Source: an uncultured Eubacteriales bacterium (GTDB lineage: Bacteria; Bacillota; Clostridia; Oscillospirales; Oscillospiraceae). From it: a DNA stretch of 7,089 nt. This document shows, piece by piece, positions 6,279-7,089 of the stretch; the first letter of the stretch is position 1, and every line of letters begins with the position of its first letter. A model generated the notes under the pieces. It saw only the letters and a list, made by a program, of their open reading frames with translations. It was not told the DNA's origin and did not search any database. The DNA lies in the NCBI GenBank assembly GCA_902461475.1, contig CABPXX010000063.1:1-7089 (forward strand), read 5' to 3'. Both the position numbers and the translations under genes were made by a program.

Positions 6279-7022
6279 ATGGCAGAAAAGATTCAGGCAG
6301 TGGTTTTGGCAGCGGGTAAGGGCACCCGGCTGCAAACCGAGGGCATCGACCTGCCCAAGGTGCTGCGGGAGGCGGATGGAAAGCCTCTGCTGCACTACGT
6401 GTTGAAGTCTCTGAACTTCCTCCCCAAGGAGGACACCATTCTGGTGGTGGGCTGGATGGGGGACAAGGTGCGCGCCCGGTTCCCCGAGTATCCCAGCGTG
6501 GAGCAGGAGGTGCTCAACGGCACCGGCGGCGCGGTGCGCTACGCCGCTCCGCTGCTCACCGACCCGGACAGCCACGTGCTCATCTGCTGTGGGGACACCC
6601 CTCTGATGCGCTGTGAGACCTTTGAGAGCCTCATCCGCACCCATCTGGAAAGCGGCTGCGCCTGCACCATGCTCTCCGCCCACCTGGAGGAGGGCGGCAA
6701 CTATGGCCGTATCCTGCGCAACCCCGACGGTACCTTTGCCGCCATTGTGGAGGCCAAGGACTGCACTCCTGAGCAGGCCGCTATCACCGAGGTGAACGTG
6801 GCCACCTATGTCTTCCGGGTGGGAGATCTGCTGGCCTGGCTGGACAAGCTCACCACCGACAACGCCCAGGGCGAGTATTACCTCACCGACGTGCCCGCCC
6901 TCATTGCCCAGGCCGGGGGCAAGGTGGCTCTGTGTGACACCTGCTCTCCTCTGGAGATGCTGGGCGTCAACACCGTGGAGCAGCTGCAGCAGGTGGAAGA
7001 CGTGCTGCGCAAAGGCTGGTAA
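6279..7022 (+). CDS. GlmU-like sugar-phosphate nucleotidyltransferase, pyrophosphorylase domain only
   Basis: A 247-residue Rossmann-type NTP transferase that should join a sugar (or alcohol) phosphate to a nucleotide with release of pyrophosphate. The order and spacing follow the N-terminal uridyltransferase half of GlmU: LAAGKGTR (10-17), PK with Lys27, GTGGA (81-85), CGDTPL with metal-binding Asp106, NYGRI (141-145), Glu158 in VEAKD, Asn173 in EVNVATY, YYLTDVP, and Asn231 in LGVNT. Full GlmU is about 450 residues, with a left-handed beta-helix acetyltransferase half; here the gene stops right after the first domain and no hexapeptide repeats follow. It could therefore make UDP-GlcNAc from ready GlcNAc-1-P, or act on another sugar phosphate. 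The ATG at 6279 lies 10 nt after AAGGAA; a GTG at 6270 is almost on top of that site and is less likely. The gap to metY is short with no terminator, so co-transcription is expected. Confidence 0.85.
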   Translation: MAEKIQAVVLAAGKGTRLQTEGIDLPKVLREADGKPLLHYVLKSLNFLPKEDTILVVGWMGDKVRARFPEYPSVEQEVLNGTGGAVRYAAPLLTDPDSHVLICCGDTPLMRCETFESLIRTHLESGCACTMLSAHLEEGGNYGRILRNPDGTFAAIVEAKDCTPEQAAITEVNVATYVFRVGDLLAWLDKLTTDNAQGEYYLTDVPALIAQAGGKVALCDTCSPLEMLGVNTVEQLQQVEDVLRKGW

Positions 7023-7029
7023 ATATTAT

Positions 7030-7057
7030 TTCGAGAAAATGCTCGCATTTTCTCGAA
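7030..7057. repeat. Perfect 13-bp palindrome (hairpin) after the nucleotidyltransferase
   Basis: TTCGAGAAAATGC (7030-7042) is an exact inverted repeat of GCATTTTCTCGAA (7045-7057), with only TC between; in RNA this gives a 12-bp stem with a CUCG loop. It starts 8 nt after the stop codon at 7022. There is no T-run on the right, so it is not a canonical intrinsic terminator for the upstream gene. It could still act as a 3'-end stabiliser, a factor-assisted terminator or part of a dispersed palindromic repeat. Confidence 0.75.
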
Positions 7058-7061
7058 GGGG

Positions 7062-7077
7062 ATGCAGCCCGCTGCAT
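7062..7077. repeat. Second perfect hairpin, adjacent to the first
   Basis: ATGCAG (7062-7067) pairs exactly with CTGCAT (7072-7077) around the tetraloop CCCG. Only four bases separate it from the preceding 13-bp palindrome, so the two form a tandem double hairpin. The sequence after it is not a T-run. The window ends 12 nt later, so the element may continue. Confidence 0.6.
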
Positions 7078-7089
7078 GCATAATTGGGT

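Noticed and set aside
7030..7057. Canonical intrinsic terminator
   Set aside because: The stem is excellent, but the plus strand continues with GGGGATGCAG rather than a T-run. The minus-strand side is AT-rich without a clean T-tract either.

Overview
The window is a GC-rich, tightly packed bacterial chromosomal segment. A DacF-type D,D-carboxypeptidase with a C-terminal membrane anchor, polypurine ribosome binding sites (AGGAGG), a two-GerMN (GerM-like) lipoprotein and OmpR-type two-component genes all point to a Firmicute. With this base composition, a GC-rich gut clostridium of the Oscillospiraceae type is my best guess. That is inferred from style and families, not from a marker gene.

Layout. 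The minus strand from 1330 leftward carries a D-alanyl-D-alanine carboxypeptidase whose last residues run off the left edge. A 131-bp divergent region (1331-1461) holds promoter-like elements on both strands and a cluster of inverted repeats. Rightward from 1462 is a compact unit: a short ComEA-type DNA-binding protein, an OmpR/PhoB response regulator 17 nt later, a membrane histidine kinase and a GerMN lipoprotein, the last three joined by 4-nt ATGA overlaps. A near-consensus promoter begins 1 nt after the lipoprotein stop and drives metY (O-acetylhomoserine sulfhydrylase), followed 23 nt later by a single-domain GlmU-like nucleotidyltransferase. The right edge holds two adjacent perfect hairpins outside any gene.

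How the genes may work together. The kinase senses something outside the membrane and phosphorylates the regulator. The co-translated GerMN lipoprotein would sit on the outer face of the same membrane, where it could touch the sensor domain. This gene order resembles actinobacterial mtrA-mtrB-lpqB, in which a GerMN lipoprotein modulates the kinase and the regulon includes cell-wall enzymes. The divergent carboxypeptidase is a plausible local target. The metY/nucleotidyltransferase pair looks like a separate metabolic unit with its own promoter, making homocysteine and probably an activated sugar or alcohol.

No CRISPR array, transposase, tRNA or rRNA was seen. Most of the window is ordinary core-genome content. 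The points worth a second look are the regulator-kinase-lipoprotein module with its ComEA partner, the overlapping divergent promoters, and the palindromes at the right end.
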